A DNA stretch of 64,000 bases from Clostridiales bacterium (GCA_011957885.1 BLMO01000113.1:29909-93908); one strand, 5' to 3'. Positions 22,952 through 33,900 are shown, numbered from the stretch's first letter. A program made the numbers and translations. The notes: generated by a model not told the origin, from the letters alone.

Positions 22952-24280
22952 ATGAAAGATGAAAGAAAATACTGGCTTTGGCTGTCCCATGCATGCGGTG
23001 TTGGCAGTAAGTGTGCGGTCAGTCTTGTCCGGGCGTTTCACAGTGCAAAAGAAGTGTACAAGGCGAAAGAAAAGGATCTGGCGAATTGCGGCGTGCGTAT
23101 TGAAAATAAAGTTCTTGCCAGACTTTTGCGCAAGGATATAGCGGAAGAAGAATCTATCCTGAAATGGTGCGATGATTCAGGTGCGCAGGTGATCGTTCCC
23201 GGCGATGGAGTATATCCCAAAAGTCTTTTATCGCTGCAGGATATGCCTATGGTGCTGTATTGTCTGGGATCGCTTCCGGACTTTGACAATTTGTTCAGCT
23301 GCGCTGTTGTAGGCACACGCACAATGTCAGAGTACGGTAAGAAAATGGCATGTGAGATCGGTGCCGGTCTTGCGCGTGCAGGGGCGTGCCTGATCAGCGG
23401 ACTTGCTTTGGGTGTGGACGGAGCTGCCATGGCAGCGGCTCTGGAAGAAGGCGGAGTAACTGTAGCGGTGCTTGGCTGCGGAATTGATGTGATTTATCCT
23501 AAACAGCATCAATCCCTGTTTGAGCATGTCAAGCATAGCGGCGCGATTCTTACAGAGTATGCTCCTGGCGTTTCCCCCAATGGATGTAATTTTCCAATAC
23601 GCAATCGGATTATCAGTGGACTCTCACAGGGCGTTTGCGTGATTGAGGGAGAAATGAAAAGCGGCGCATTGATTACAGCGCGTCACGGGCTTTATCAGGG
23701 ACGTGATGTGTATGCCGTGCCCGGACGTGTCGGTGACAAGAACTCCGATGGAGCAAATTACTTGCTGACACAGGGAGCAGTGCCTGTTACAAAAGCCATA
23801 GATATTGTCTCAAACTATGAATTCTTGTATCCTCATACCCTGAAAGTGGGCAGAGCAGCGATGACGCAGCTTCCGGTAGATGTGGATGGTGCTGTGCGCA
23901 GGCATCAGATAGCAAAGCGCGGTCAGGATAGGAAAGCTGTTTGGGCAGATGGGTCTGCACAGCAGAATGCCCCCCGGTCGGAGAAAACGAAGAAAATCAG
24001 AAAGGCGCCGATTTTACCGCCGCTGGAAGAGTCAGAAAAGCCCAATCCCATCAATATGGATGCGCTGGATGCGGCAGATTTGAAAATCTACGAGGCAATG
24101 GAGCCGGATGTGCCTATGCTGCCGGACGAGATTGCCCGCAAGGGATTTCCATTGCAGCAGGTTATGACTTCTATGACAATGCTGGAAATTGCAGGCGCGG
24201 TTGAGGCAGGCGCCGGAGGATATTTTCTGAAACGCGCATCGGATATTATATCCAGCAGGGAACCAAATCCTGATGAATGA
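22952..24280 (+). CDS. dprA: DNA-processing protein DprA (Smf)
   Basis: 442 residues from the ATG at 22952. The reading frame is open upstream, but the conserved protein begins near ERKYWLWLSHACGVGSKC, and no better start is visible. After an N-terminal SAM/HhH-like part, the extended Rossmann fold carries VVGTRTMSEYGKKMACEIGA, LISGLALGVDGAAM and FPIRNRIISGLSQGVCVIEG; a winged-helix DprA_WH domain ends the chain (AADLKIYEAMEPDVPMLP). DprA loads RecA onto incoming single-stranded DNA during transformation and is also kept in non-competent bacteria. It is directly upstream of topA, as in many Firmicutes. Confidence 0.93.
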   Translation: MKDERKYWLWLSHACGVGSKCAVSLVRAFHSAKEVYKAKEKDLANCGVRIENKVLARLLRKDIAEEESILKWCDDSGAQVIVPGDGVYPKSLLSLQDMPMVLYCLGSLPDFDNLFSCAVVGTRTMSEYGKKMACEIGAGLARAGACLISGLALGVDGAAMAAALEEGGVTVAVLGCGIDVIYPKQHQSLFEHVKHSGAILTEYAPGVSPNGCNFPIRNRIISGLSQGVCVIEGEMKSGALITARHGLYQGRDVYAVPGRVGDKNSDGANYLLTQGAVPVTKAIDIVSNYEFLYPHTLKVGRAAMTQLPVDVDGAVRRHQIAKRGQDRKAVWADGSAQQNAPRSEKTKKIRKAPILPPLEESEKPNPINMDALDAADLKIYEAMEPDVPMLPDEIARKGFPLQQVMTSMTMLEIAGAVEAGAGGYFLKRASDIISSREPNPDE

Positions 24281-24303
24281 GATAATATATTTTTCATTTC
24301 CTC

Positions 24304-24332
24304 TTGCAAAAAAGAGGACAGATGCGTATAAT
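24304..24332 (+). promoter_or_regulatory. sigma-A promoter upstream of topA
   Basis: TTGCAA, 17-bp spacer, perfect TATAAT, just after the dprA stop codon. It gives topA a leader of about 145 bases. Confidence 0.7.
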
Positions 24333-24391
24333 AAACCGTGAATTGTCACATATACCTTTTATATCACATATAAAAATGACAGAATTTCTTT

Positions 24392-24471
24392 CGTGAAAAA
24401 TGGAGCCAGTCTTGCTTCAAATACGCTTTTTCACGGCTTTCCTTGTGCTGATGGGCACAAAGTCAAGAAAG
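24392..24471 (+). promoter_or_regulatory. structured topA leader
   Basis: Two hairpins lie in the topA leader. CGTGAAAAA (24392-24400) pairs with TTTTTCACG (24427-24435). CTTTC...GAAAG encloses TTGTGC/GCACAA (24438-24471), ending 13 bases before the topA ATG. No known riboswitch was recognised. Confidence 0.4.
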
Positions 24472-24484
24472 GCATGGTTGTTGA

Positions 24485-26755
24485 ATGACCAATTTAGTTA
24501 TCGTGGAGTCTCCTGCAAAAGCAACGACAATCAAAGGATATCTTGGACCAAGCTACCGCGTTGTTGCTTCTAAAGGTCACGTTCGTGATTTACCTAAATC
24601 TACACTTGGAATTGATATAGAAAATCATTTCAGTCCCCATTATATCAATATTCGCGGGAAAGGGGATCTGATTAAAGAACTGAAAAAGGAAGCGAAAAAT
24701 GCTGACAGAGTATTTCTGGCAACTGACCCTGACCGGGAGGGCGAAGCCATATCCTGGCATTTGTCCACTGCGCTTGGAATCCCCGTTGATAATGTAAAAC
24801 GTATTACGTTTAATGAAATTACCAAAAGTGCCGTTAAGGAAGCGATTAAGGCACCCCGCGGATTGGATATGGATTTGGTGAACGCACAGCAGGCGCGCCG
24901 GATTCTGGACCGTATCGTTGGTTATAAGCTCAGCCCGTTTCTGTGGAAAACGGTGCAGAGCGGATTGTCTGCCGGACGTGTTCAGTCTGTGGCAACGCGG
25001 ATCATTGTGGAACGGGAAAATGAGATCCGTGCTTTCAATCCGAAAGAATATTGGACAATTGATGCAGTACTTGCTACAGCGAAAGGAAAAGAACTGACAG
25101 TTCGTTTCTATGGACGAGCAGGGAAAAAGGAGAAAATGGAGCTTCCTGATGAACAGGCAGCACAGACAGTTTGTGACGCAGTGAAGGGAAAAACCTTTAC
25201 CGCTACAGATATCCGCAAGGGAACAAAGCAAAAATCTCCCGCCCCGCCTTTTACAACTTCCACCATGCAGCAGGAAGCTTCCAAAAAGCTGAATTTCCAG
25301 TCGCAGCGTACGATGCGTGTAGCGCAGGAACTGTATGAAGGAGTCAATTTGGGTTCCGACGGCGGTGTGCAGGGTTTGATTACCTATATGCGTACAGACT
25401 CCCTGCGGATTGCAGCGGAAGCTCAGACTGCCGCCAGAGAATATATACTGGATAAATACGGCGAAAAATATTGTCCGAAGGAAGCACGTAATTATAAATC
25501 TAAAGCCAATTCCCAAAACGCGCACGAAGCCATTCGTCCCTCCTCTATGGCGTTGGACCCTGCAAAGGTGAAAAAACATCTGTCCCGGGATCAGTATCGC
25601 CTGTATAAGTTGATCTGGGATCGGTTTATGGCAAGTCAGATGGCAAACGCGCAGCTTGCAACGGTTGCATTGGATATGGAGTGTGCCGGATATCTTTTCC
25701 GTGCTACCGGTTATACAGTAACCTTTGATGGATATATGACTGTATACGAAGAAACCTTGGAATCGGAAAAGGAAGAAAAAGAGGAAAAAGATAAAAATAA
25801 ACGTCTGCCGGCTGTGGAAAAGGGCGATATGCTGGAAAATAAGAATATTTTGCCTGCTCAGCATTTTACAGAGCCGCCGCCGCGTTATACAGAAGCATCC
25901 CTTATTAAATTTTTGGAAGAAAAGGGAATTGGCAGACCTTCTACCTACACCCCGATTATTACGATAATCAACTCCAGAGGATATGTTACCCGTGAGGGAA
26001 AATCCCTTGTTCCTACTCCGCTTGGCGAAGTAACTACGAAAATTATGATTGAGTCTTTCCCGGATATTGTAGATTATCAGTTTACAGCTTCTATGGAAGA
26101 TCAGTTGGACTGTATCGAAAACGGTAAGGAAAATATGGAGTCGGTGCTGTCCGGCTTCTACGATGGATTTGCCAAAGAACTGGAAGCGGCGCAAAGCACC
26201 GTTTCCAAAGAGGATATACAGCTTCCTGTAGAAGAAACAGATATTGTCTGCGAGCTGTGCGGCAGTAAAATGATCGTGAAAAAGGGACGGTATGGCAAAT
26301 TCGCCGCATGCCCCAACTACCCTACTTGCAAGAATACCAAGCCTCTCAACAAAAAAGAAGAGGGAACGGAGGGGAAAGAGCCGGAAATCGCCCCCTTCAA
26401 ATGTGAAGTCTGCGGTTCCGATATGGTGCTGCGTTCCGGGCGGTACGGTGCATTTTATGCCTGTGTGAAATATCCCACCTGTAAATTTACCAAGCAAAAG
26501 GTAAAGGAACTTGGGGTAAGCTGTCCCCAGTGCGGCAGTCCGCTTGTGACGAAATACGGAAAAAACCGAACGGTTTTTTATAGCTGTTCAAAATATCCGG
26601 ATTGTGACTTCTCTTCATGGGATTTACCAACTGCGGAGAAATGCCCGGACTGCGGAGAAATGCTTTATCGTAAAAAAGGAAAAAATATGCTGATTTGTAA
26701 AAAAGACGGCTGCGGCTATAAACGGGATCTCCCTGCAGAGGATGCACAGGCATGA
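24485..26755 (+). CDS. topA: DNA topoisomerase I
   Basis: 756 residues. The Toprim domain starts at once (NLVIVESPAKATTIKGYLG) with the metal-binding FLATDPDREGEAISWHL; the type IA core follows with QSGLSAGRVQSVATRII and the catalytic tyrosine in LITYMRTDSLRI (near residue 302). The C terminus holds four zinc-ribbon repeats of the type CELCGS...CPNYPTCKN. It relaxes negative supercoils and is cytosolic. The ATG follows CATGGTTG with a weak ribosome site (AAGAAAGG). Its stop overlaps the start of trmFO (ATGA), so the two are translationally coupled. Confidence 0.97.
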   Translation: MTNLVIVESPAKATTIKGYLGPSYRVVASKGHVRDLPKSTLGIDIENHFSPHYINIRGKGDLIKELKKEAKNADRVFLATDPDREGEAISWHLSTALGIPVDNVKRITFNEITKSAVKEAIKAPRGLDMDLVNAQQARRILDRIVGYKLSPFLWKTVQSGLSAGRVQSVATRIIVERENEIRAFNPKEYWTIDAVLATAKGKELTVRFYGRAGKKEKMELPDEQAAQTVCDAVKGKTFTATDIRKGTKQKSPAPPFTTSTMQQEASKKLNFQSQRTMRVAQELYEGVNLGSDGGVQGLITYMRTDSLRIAAEAQTAAREYILDKYGEKYCPKEARNYKSKANSQNAHEAIRPSSMALDPAKVKKHLSRDQYRLYKLIWDRFMASQMANAQLATVALDMECAGYLFRATGYTVTFDGYMTVYEETLESEKEEKEEKDKNKRLPAVEKGDMLENKNILPAQHFTEPPPRYTEASLIKFLEEKGIGRPSTYTPIITIINSRGYVTREGKSLVPTPLGEVTTKIMIESFPDIVDYQFTASMEDQLDCIENGKENMESVLSGFYDGFAKELEAAQSTVSKEDIQLPVEETDIVCELCGSKMIVKKGRYGKFAACPNYPTCKNTKPLNKKEEGTEGKEPEIAPFKCEVCGSDMVLRSGRYGAFYACVKYPTCKFTKQKVKELGVSCPQCGSPLVTKYGKNRTVFYSCSKYPDCDFSSWDLPTAEKCPDCGEMLYRKKGKNMLICKKDGCGYKRDLPAEDAQA

Positions 26756-28077
26756 CGGTAACAGTAATCGGCGCAGGTCTGGCAGGCTGTGAAGCAGCCT
26801 ATCAGGCGGCACGCCTAGGAGCAGATGTGGTGCTGTATGAAATGAAGCCGAAGAAAATGACACCCGCTCATTCATACAAGGGATTTGCAGAACTGGTTTG
26901 TTCCAATTCCCTGCGCAGTGCAGATATAACCAGCGGAGTGGGTCTCTTAAAAGAAGAGCTTGCCCGCATGGGTTCGCTTATCATGGAAGCTGCAAAAGCA
27001 ACGAGCGTACCTGCCGGCGGTGCGATGGCGGTGGATCGCACTGCCTTTTCCGATTATATCACGGAAAAAATCCGTACAAATTCGAAAATTCAGATTATAG
27101 AAGAAGAAGTGACAAAAATTCCTGAGAATGGAATCACGATCATTGCAACTGGTCCTCTCACTTCCGATGCGCTGGCAGGTGAAATTGCAGAATTGGTAGG
27201 CGGCAAACAGCTTTCTTTCTTTGACGCGGCAGCACCAATTGTAGACTATTCCACCATTGATATGGATAAAGCGTTTTTTGCTTCCAGATATGGCAAAGGA
27301 ACACCGGACTATATCAATTGTCCGATGAATAAGGAAGAATATACAGCTTTTTATGAAGCGCTGATTACGGCTGAAGAAGCGCAGCTTCATGACTTTGAAA
27401 AAGGAGAAAAGCTGAAGGTTTTTGAAGGCTGTATGCCGGTGGAGGTTATGGCGCGCCGGGGAGAAGATACGCTGCGGTTCGGTCCCATGAAACCGGTAGG
27501 AATCAGCCGCCCCGGAACGGATGAAAGATATTACGCTGTGGTGCAGCTCCGTAAGGAAAACCGGGAAGGCACTATGTATAATTTGGTAGGCTTTCAAACG
27601 CATCTGACTTTTCCGGAGCAGCGGCGTGTGTTTCGGATGATTCCCGGTCTGGAAAATGCTGCTTTTATGCGATACGGTGTAATGCACAGAAATACGTTTC
27701 TGCATTCACCGATGTTGCTGAACGCCGATTATTCTATGCGGGAGCGGAATAATCTCTTTTTTGCCGGTCAGATGACAGGCGTAGAAGGATACGTGGAATC
27801 GGCGGCTTCCGGATTTGTTGCAGGAATTTCCGCCGCACGCCGGGGAATTGGCGCAGGAGAAACACTATTCCCGAATACGACTATGATCGGCGCTATGGCA
27901 CGTTACGTAAGCGAGGGCGGAGCAGCGGCATTTCAGCCAATGAATGCAAACTTTGGTATTATTCCAAATCCGCCGGAAAAGATCCGAGGCGGTAAAAAAA
28001 TCCGTTATGCGTTTTATGCGCAGCGTGCTTTGGATGAAATAGATAACTTAATGGATAAAGGATTTTTTAACATATGA
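26752..28077 (+). CDS. trmFO: tRNA (m5U54) methyltransferase TrmFO, folate/FAD-dependent
   Basis: 441 residues. The FAD-binding start TVTVIGAGLAGCEAAYQAAR, the family motif ELVCSNSLRSADITSGVGLL, VPAGGAMAVDRTAFSDYI and the C-terminal AGQMTGVEGYVESAASGFVA are all typical of TrmFO. It makes ribothymidine at position 54 of the T-loop using methylene-tetrahydrofolate and FADH2. Its start overlaps topA by four bases and its end overlaps plsX by four, forming a tightly packed run. Confidence 0.96.
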   Translation: MTVTVIGAGLAGCEAAYQAARLGADVVLYEMKPKKMTPAHSYKGFAELVCSNSLRSADITSGVGLLKEELARMGSLIMEAAKATSVPAGGAMAVDRTAFSDYITEKIRTNSKIQIIEEEVTKIPENGITIIATGPLTSDALAGEIAELVGGKQLSFFDAAAPIVDYSTIDMDKAFFASRYGKGTPDYINCPMNKEEYTAFYEALITAEEAQLHDFEKGEKLKVFEGCMPVEVMARRGEDTLRFGPMKPVGISRPGTDERYYAVVQLRKENREGTMYNLVGFQTHLTFPEQRRVFRMIPGLENAAFMRYGVMHRNTFLHSPMLLNADYSMRERNNLFFAGQMTGVEGYVESAASGFVAGISAARRGIGAGETLFPNTTMIGAMARYVSEGGAAAFQPMNANFGIIPNPPEKIRGGKKIRYAFYAQRALDEIDNLMDKGFFNI

Positions 28078-29075
28078 AAATCATAGTGGATGCAATGGGC
28101 GGCGATTACGCTCCCTTGGAAGTGGTAAAGGGTACGGCGCTTGCCGCCGGACAATATCCGCAGGCGCAACTGATTCTGACCGGGAATGAAGAAAAAATCC
28201 GCAGTGCGGCAAAAGAAGCGGATGTGACCTTGGACGGCGTGCAGATTGTACATGCGGAGGAAGTCATTACTATGGAAGACGACCCCATGTCCATTTTGAA
28301 ATCGAAAAGGAATTCATCTATGGGCGCAGGTCTGAGACTGCTGCGCGAGGATGGTGACGCGTTTATATCTGCCGGAAATACAGGTGCGCTGCACACAGGC
28401 GCATCCCTGATTGTACGCTGCCTGCCGGGTGTGCATCGAGCATGTATCGGAACCGTTCTGCCTTTTGTAACGCCGGTTCTTTTGCTGGACAGCGGCGCAA
28501 ACGCATCCATTCAGCCGGAGTATCTTGCCCAGTGGGCGCTGACAGGCACGGTGTATGCATCTAAAATTCTTGGTGTGGAAAACCCCAGAGTGGGACTTTT
28601 AAATATCGGCAGTGAGGAAACCAAAGGGACGCCTGCGGTAGCGGCTGCTTATAAAATCTTGAAGGAGCTTCCCGGTATTCAATTTGTCGGGAACGTGGAA
28701 GCAAGAGAAGTTCCGTTTGGAAAATGCGATATCCTGCTTACGGACGGATTTACCGGTAACATCCTTTTGAAATACACAGAAGGCATGGGCGCAATGTTCT
28801 TCGGTATGATCAAGGAATTATTCTATCAGAATGCTGTAACAAAGGTTGCAGCGCTGGCGGTGAAAAAGGGACTTCGGAATATCCGGAATACCTTTGACGC
28901 CTCCGCTTACGGTGCCGCGCCGATTATCGGCATTGCAAAGCCTGTGTTCAAAGCCCATGGAAATTCCGATGCACCGACTGTTGCAAACGCGGTGCGGCAG
29001 GCTGTGCGGTATCTGGAAAGCGGTGCGGCACGCGCCATGGCGGAGTTGTCCTTCGTTGGCGCACAGGCAGAATAA
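28074..29075 (+). CDS. plsX: phosphate acyltransferase PlsX
   Basis: 333 residues, full length. Seen are IIVDAMGGDYAPLEVVKGTA, DAFISAGNTGALHTGASLIV, LLDSGANASIQPEYLAQWAL and LLTDGFTGNILLKYTEGMG. PlsX transfers an acyl chain from acyl carrier protein to phosphate for phospholipid synthesis at the membrane surface. Overlaps trmFO by four bases. The usual acpP gene between plsX and rnc is absent here; rnc follows after 38 bp. Confidence 0.97.
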   Translation: MKIIVDAMGGDYAPLEVVKGTALAAGQYPQAQLILTGNEEKIRSAAKEADVTLDGVQIVHAEEVITMEDDPMSILKSKRNSSMGAGLRLLREDGDAFISAGNTGALHTGASLIVRCLPGVHRACIGTVLPFVTPVLLLDSGANASIQPEYLAQWALTGTVYASKILGVENPRVGLLNIGSEETKGTPAVAAAYKILKELPGIQFVGNVEAREVPFGKCDILLTDGFTGNILLKYTEGMGAMFFGMIKELFYQNAVTKVAALAVKKGLRNIRNTFDASAYGAAPIIGIAKPVFKAHGNSDAPTVANAVRQAVRYLESGAARAMAELSFVGAQAE

Positions 29076-29113
29076 TAACGCGATATGATTATGTATGATA
29101 AGGAAGTTTAGCC

Positions 29114-29848
29114 ATGTCTGAAAATGTAAAACTGCCATTGGATTCCAGTTCTCTGGAAAAAACAATCGGATATACTTTTCACAACCGGAAACTTTTGCAA
29201 ACGGCGCTGACTCATTCCTCCTATACAAATGAACTGCGTTCCAAAGGGATAGACAGTCAGTGCAACGAACGGCTGGAGTTCTTGGGGGATTCCGTTTTGT
29301 CTGTGATTGTAAGTCGGTTTTTGTTCAGAGAGTTTGCTTCCCGGCAGGAAGGGGATCTTACAAAAATCCGTGCAGCAGTCGTTTGTGAAAAGGCGCTTGC
29401 AAAATATGCAGCAAAAATTTCCCTGGGAGATTATATGCTTTTAGGGCACGGAGAGGATAAAAACGACGGCAGACACCGTCCTTCCATTACGGCGGATGCT
29501 TTTGAAGCCCTGCTCGGCGCGTTTTATATAGATTCCGGTTATGACTGCGACAAAATAGCTGTTTTTTTGCTTCCCTTTGTGCAGGAGGAAATTGCCTTTA
29601 CCGGGGAAGATGCATCTTTCATAGATTATAAAACAGCATTACAGCAGATTGTGCAGCAGGCAAGCGGGGAAAAGCTGCGGTATGTTTTAGTGGGCGAAAG
29701 TGGACCGGATCACGACAAGGTTTTTCAGGTGGAAGCACGGCTGAATTCCAATGTGATCGGACACGGGAGCGGGAATACCAAGCGTGCCGCGGAACAGAAT
29801 GCCGCTAAGGAAGCGCTGGAGCTTTTCGGAAATCCGGAACAGAAGTAA
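29114..29848 (+). CDS. rnc: ribonuclease III
   Basis: 244 residues. The catalytic domain has FTHSSY-type entry (LTHSSYTNE), the signature NERLEFLGDSVLSVIVSRFL and the second acidic site DAFEALLGAFYIDSG. A double-stranded-RNA-binding domain follows (DYKTALQQIVQQASGEKLRY, VIGHGSGNTKRAAEQNAAKE). It cuts double-stranded RNA during rRNA maturation and regulation. The ribosome site is AAGGAAG. A hairpin follows the stop codon. Confidence 0.96.
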   Translation: MSENVKLPLDSSSLEKTIGYTFHNRKLLQTALTHSSYTNELRSKGIDSQCNERLEFLGDSVLSVIVSRFLFREFASRQEGDLTKIRAAVVCEKALAKYAAKISLGDYMLLGHGEDKNDGRHRPSITADAFEALLGAFYIDSGYDCDKIAVFLLPFVQEEIAFTGEDASFIDYKTALQQIVQQASGEKLRYVLVGESGPDHDKVFQVEARLNSNVIGHGSGNTKRAAEQNAAKEALELFGNPEQK

Positions 29849-29852
29849 CTGC

Positions 29853-29884
29853 AGCGGAATGAACCTCTCCGGATTCATTCCGCT
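29853..29884 (+). terminator. hairpin after rnc
   Basis: AGCGGAATGAA pairs with TTCATTCCGCT (11 bp) around a 10-base loop. There is no T-run, so it may be a weak terminator or an RNA-processing/stability element between rnc and the radical SAM gene. Confidence 0.5.
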
Positions 29885-29918
29885 ATAACTTGTACCGCCG
29901 CAGGAAAGGAGCCTACTT

Positions 29919-30929
29919 GTGAAGCATAGCAACATTCCGATCTTTATACAGCATATGGGCTGCCCGAATCAGTGCGTTTTTTGTGATCAGCACACGATTA
30001 CGGGAGCCCATTCTTTTTGCGAAGCGTCTGTTCGCAGCGATATTGATGCCGCGCTGGCTACAATGGGGGAGCGCACCTGCGAAATCGCCTATTTTGGCGG
30101 ATCCTTTACCGGAATTGATAGGGGTCAAATGCTCCGGCTACTGGATCTCGCGCAGGAATATACAGAGCGTGGTGCGGTTTGCGGCATTCGTTTGTCTACC
30201 CGCCCGGATTATATTTCCCCGGAAATTGTGGAGATCCTGCTGCACTATCCCATATGTGCGGTGGAGCTTGGTATACAAAGTATGGATGACCGTGTGCTTA
30301 CTGCCTGCAGGCGGGGACATGCTGCTGCCGATACAGTACAGGCATGTGCGCTTTTGCGAAACGCAGAAATTCCGTTTGTGGGGCAGATGATGACAGGGCT
30401 TCCCGGATCGGACGGGCAGTCTGAAATAGAAACGGCAAAGCGTATATGCAGCATGGGCGCCAGCGGCGCAAGACTTTATCCGTGTATTGTCTTTCAAAAT
30501 ACTGCCCTTGCCGATATGACGCGAAAAGGATTGTACAGTCCCTTGTCCGTGGAAGAAGCGGTTTCCCGCAGCTCCGCAGTGCTGGAGGTTTTTGACGCGC
30601 ACGGTGTGCCGTGCCTGAAAATCGGGCTGCATGACGGACAGGGACTGCATGATCCGGATACATATTTTGCAGGTCCCCATCATCCGGCGCTTGGGGAAAT
30701 GGTGCGTTCCCGTGTGTTTTTACATAAAATAGAAGCCGTGTTGCAGCTGGTGGGATCGGTACGGGAAAAACACCTTCAAATTTCTGTCCCACCGGGATGT
30801 ACCTCCATGGCTGTCGGACAGAAAAAGGAAAACAAACTGCGTATTTTGGAAAAAACAGGGGCAAAATCTGTGAAAATTCTTGAAAATAAAGCCCTATGCG
30901 GATATAATATTACTATTGGCGTTTTATAA
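29919..30929 (+). CDS. radical SAM protein (Elp3-like)
   Basis: 336 residues from a GTG seven bases after AAAGGAG. The radical SAM cluster motif is at the N terminus: GCPNQCVFCDQHTITG (CxxxCxxC), followed by IAYFGGSFTGIDRGQMLRLL, RLSTRPDYISPEIVEILLHY and VELGIQSMDDRVLTACRRGH, all as in the Elp3/MiaB_B12-like HemN-type group. It should cleave SAM to a 5'-deoxyadenosyl radical. No acetyltransferase domain is present, unlike true Elp3; the substrate is unknown. This gene sits between rnc and smc in many Clostridia. Its product is cytosolic. Confidence 0.85.
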   Translation: MKHSNIPIFIQHMGCPNQCVFCDQHTITGAHSFCEASVRSDIDAALATMGERTCEIAYFGGSFTGIDRGQMLRLLDLAQEYTERGAVCGIRLSTRPDYISPEIVEILLHYPICAVELGIQSMDDRVLTACRRGHAAADTVQACALLRNAEIPFVGQMMTGLPGSDGQSEIETAKRICSMGASGARLYPCIVFQNTALADMTRKGLYSPLSVEEAVSRSSAVLEVFDAHGVPCLKIGLHDGQGLHDPDTYFAGPHHPALGEMVRSRVFLHKIEAVLQLVGSVREKHLQISVPPGCTSMAVGQKKENKLRILEKTGAKSVKILENKALCGYNITIGVL

Positions 30930-30962
30930 GAAATTGAAATTTATGAAAAAAGAGGTGGCGCC

Positions 30963-33900
30963 GTGTATCTGAAAACACTGGAACTGCATGGATTTAAGTC
31001 CTTCCCGGAAAAAACAGTTTTGCATTTTAATCCCGGCGCTACTGTTATAGTAGGGCCCAACGGAAGCGGTAAATCCAATATTACGGATGCAATGCGATGG
31101 GTGCTTGGAGAGCTTTCCACAAAGAACATCCGCGGCAGTAAAATGGAGGATGTTATTTTCGTGGGCGCGGACGGGCACCGTCCCATGAGCTTTGCGGAAG
31201 TATCCGTAACCTTTGACGATTCTGAAAAGCCCCGCAAGCTCAATTGTCCCCATGAGGAAGTTACTGTAACCCGGAGGTACTACCGGGGCGGGGAAAGTGA
31301 ATATCTGATAAACCGACAGGCGTGCCGCCTGAAAGATATATACGAGCTTTTCATGAATACAGGAATCGGCAGGGAAGGATATTCCATTGTCGGTCAGGGT
31401 AAAATCGCGGAAATTATTTCTAAACGAAGCGAGGACCGGCGGGGCATTTTTGAAGAAACCGCCGGAATTTCAAAGTACCGTTATAAGAAAACGGAATCCC
31501 AGAAAAAGCTGTCTCAAACGGAAGAAAATATGACCCGCGTGCTGGATATTTTTTCTGAACTGGAAAACCGCGTGGGTCCGCTGGAGCGGGATGCCCAAAA
31601 AGCGCGTAAGTATCTGGAATTATATGAAGAAAAGAAACAGCTGGATGTATCCGTCTGGCTGTATGATATGGAAAAACTGCGCGGGGATGTGGACGCATTA
31701 GGCATCCAGTGCCGTCAGTCTGCCCATGAATTGGAAATGGCACAGGATACGGAAACTCAGCTGGAAGCCCAGTACGAGCGCATGTTTGATGCTTCCCAGG
31801 AGAATAAACAGGCTTCAGGGCAACTCTACGAAAAGATCAGGGAAGTTACCGACCAAATTCATCAGCTGGAAAATGACTACCGCACGCTGGAATCCGATAT
31901 CGACCATAAAACGACGATGGCGGCGGCGGCAGACGCATCGGAGGAGAAAGCTATAGACGCTGCTGTGAAGGAAGAAACATATGCGGCGGAACTGCAAACG
32001 CGTTTGCAGGAAAATGAGCAGACACTGGAAGAATTGCGCAGCGAGATTTCCGGCCTTGAAGCAGAAAAAAAGACTGCCGCAGAAAAAAAGACCGCATTGG
32101 AAGAAAATTTGGCACAGGCGCTACGGGAGATGCAGGAGAAGGAAGGCGCGCTTGGAGAACTGCGGGTTCGGTTCAGCGTACTGCAAAACAGCATGCATAC
32201 TCAAAGCGATCGCAGGACGCAAATCGACGAGGAAACAAAGCGGTATCAAAGCAAGCTTTCAGAAATTGAAGCAGGACTGGAGCAGTGCCGCGCGTCGGTA
32301 GAACTCTATGAAACGGCGCTGAAAAAATCCGATGATGAAGTTGCCCGCTGTGATAGGGAACTCCTTGCATTGTCCGACAAGGCGGAAATTGAAAGAAAAA
32401 AATTAGCGGAACTGCGTGCATCTGCCGAGGCACTGGCGAGCCGGATCGGTGCGTTGGTGCGTATGCAGGAGCATTTCGACGGATATAACAACAGCGTTCG
32501 TTTTGTAATGCGGGCGCATACGGAGGGCAGATTGAAAGGAATCCACGGTCCGGTTTCTCATTTGATCCGGGTACGTGAGGAATACCGTGTTGCTCTGGAA
32601 ACGGCGCTGGGCGCAAATATGCAGAATATTGTAGTAGACGACGAATCTTCTGCAAAAGCAGCAATCTATGCCTTGAAAAACGCAAATGCAGGGCGGGCAA
32701 CGTTCTATCCGTTAACATCTATACAGGGCGGTATAAGAACCCGGGAACTATTGGATGCGGCCGGTCAGCCCGGCTTTATCGGCTATGCGGATGAACTATT
32801 GGAAACCCGGGAACAGTATAAACAAGTAATCGCAAGTATTATCGGGCGCATCGCAGTGTTTGACAATATTGAAAACGGAACCAATGTTGCCAGACGGTGT
32901 GGCTGGAAAATCCGGATTGTGACCCTTGACGGTCAGCAGATCAATATGGGAGGCTCCCTTACCGGCGGTTCCGTCCGCAAGGATTCCGGCATGCTCAGCC
33001 GCGGCGCGCATATAGATCAGTTACGGCAGCAGAAAAATGCCGCCGACAAAGAGGTTGACGCGTCCAAAGCCCTTTTGCAGAAATTGGACGCAAAGATTAC
33101 GGAGCTTCAGAATTATCGCCGCAAGGAAGATGAAAAGGCAAAGCTGTCTGAGGTCATGCTTCGGACAGAGCGCACTCAGTTGGATGAACATGAGGCAAAC
33201 CGCGGTGTAATTTGCAATTTGCTGGATCAGCTCGCAGCGGATCAGGAACAGCTTACTGCTTTGGGAGCCCGGGGCGGCGCAGATCTTCAGCAATTGGAAG
33301 CAGAGATGCAGGTATTGGAACAGCAGATTCAAGAGATTGCGGCAAAACGTACCGAGACGGATATTGAACGAAATTCCTGGGATGATGCTATGCGGGAGTC
33401 TGATGAAAGGCGGGGAGTCTTGCAGATTTCGATTGCAGAACGTATGCGGGATGCGGAGAACTTACAGGAATCGGTGAACGCATCTTTGGAGCGTGCCAAT
33501 GCACACCGCAGCCAGGGCGCAGAACAGCACAGTGAAGCTGTAGCTTTGCGAAGTGCTGTTCTGCAAATACAGGAGCAGATTGCAAATCAGGGACAGCAGA
33601 CGGAAACACTGCGCCAGGAACTGGCGGCGGCAGAGCAGGAACGGGTGCGGTTGGAGGCAGGCAATGCCGAGTATGACCGCAGACTGAATGAAATCCGGCT
33701 GAAAACAAAGGATGTGTCTGCGAAACGGGAACTGTTGTTCCGCGCGCATACTGCCAATGAAACAAAGCTGGAAAGACTTAATGACAATGTAGATAAAATG
33801 ACCAGCCGCCTGTGGGACGAGTATGAGCTTACCCACAGTACTGCAGTGGCAATGGATGTTCCTGTGCTGACAGAGGCGTCCCGCCCGGCAGCGGCGGCGC

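Noticed and set aside
24590-26497. A 635-codon open frame on the minus strand inside topA
   Set aside because: It is antisense to a fully conserved topoisomerase gene, has no ribosome site, and its composition (Phe/Cys/His/Arg-rich) is that of a shadow frame.
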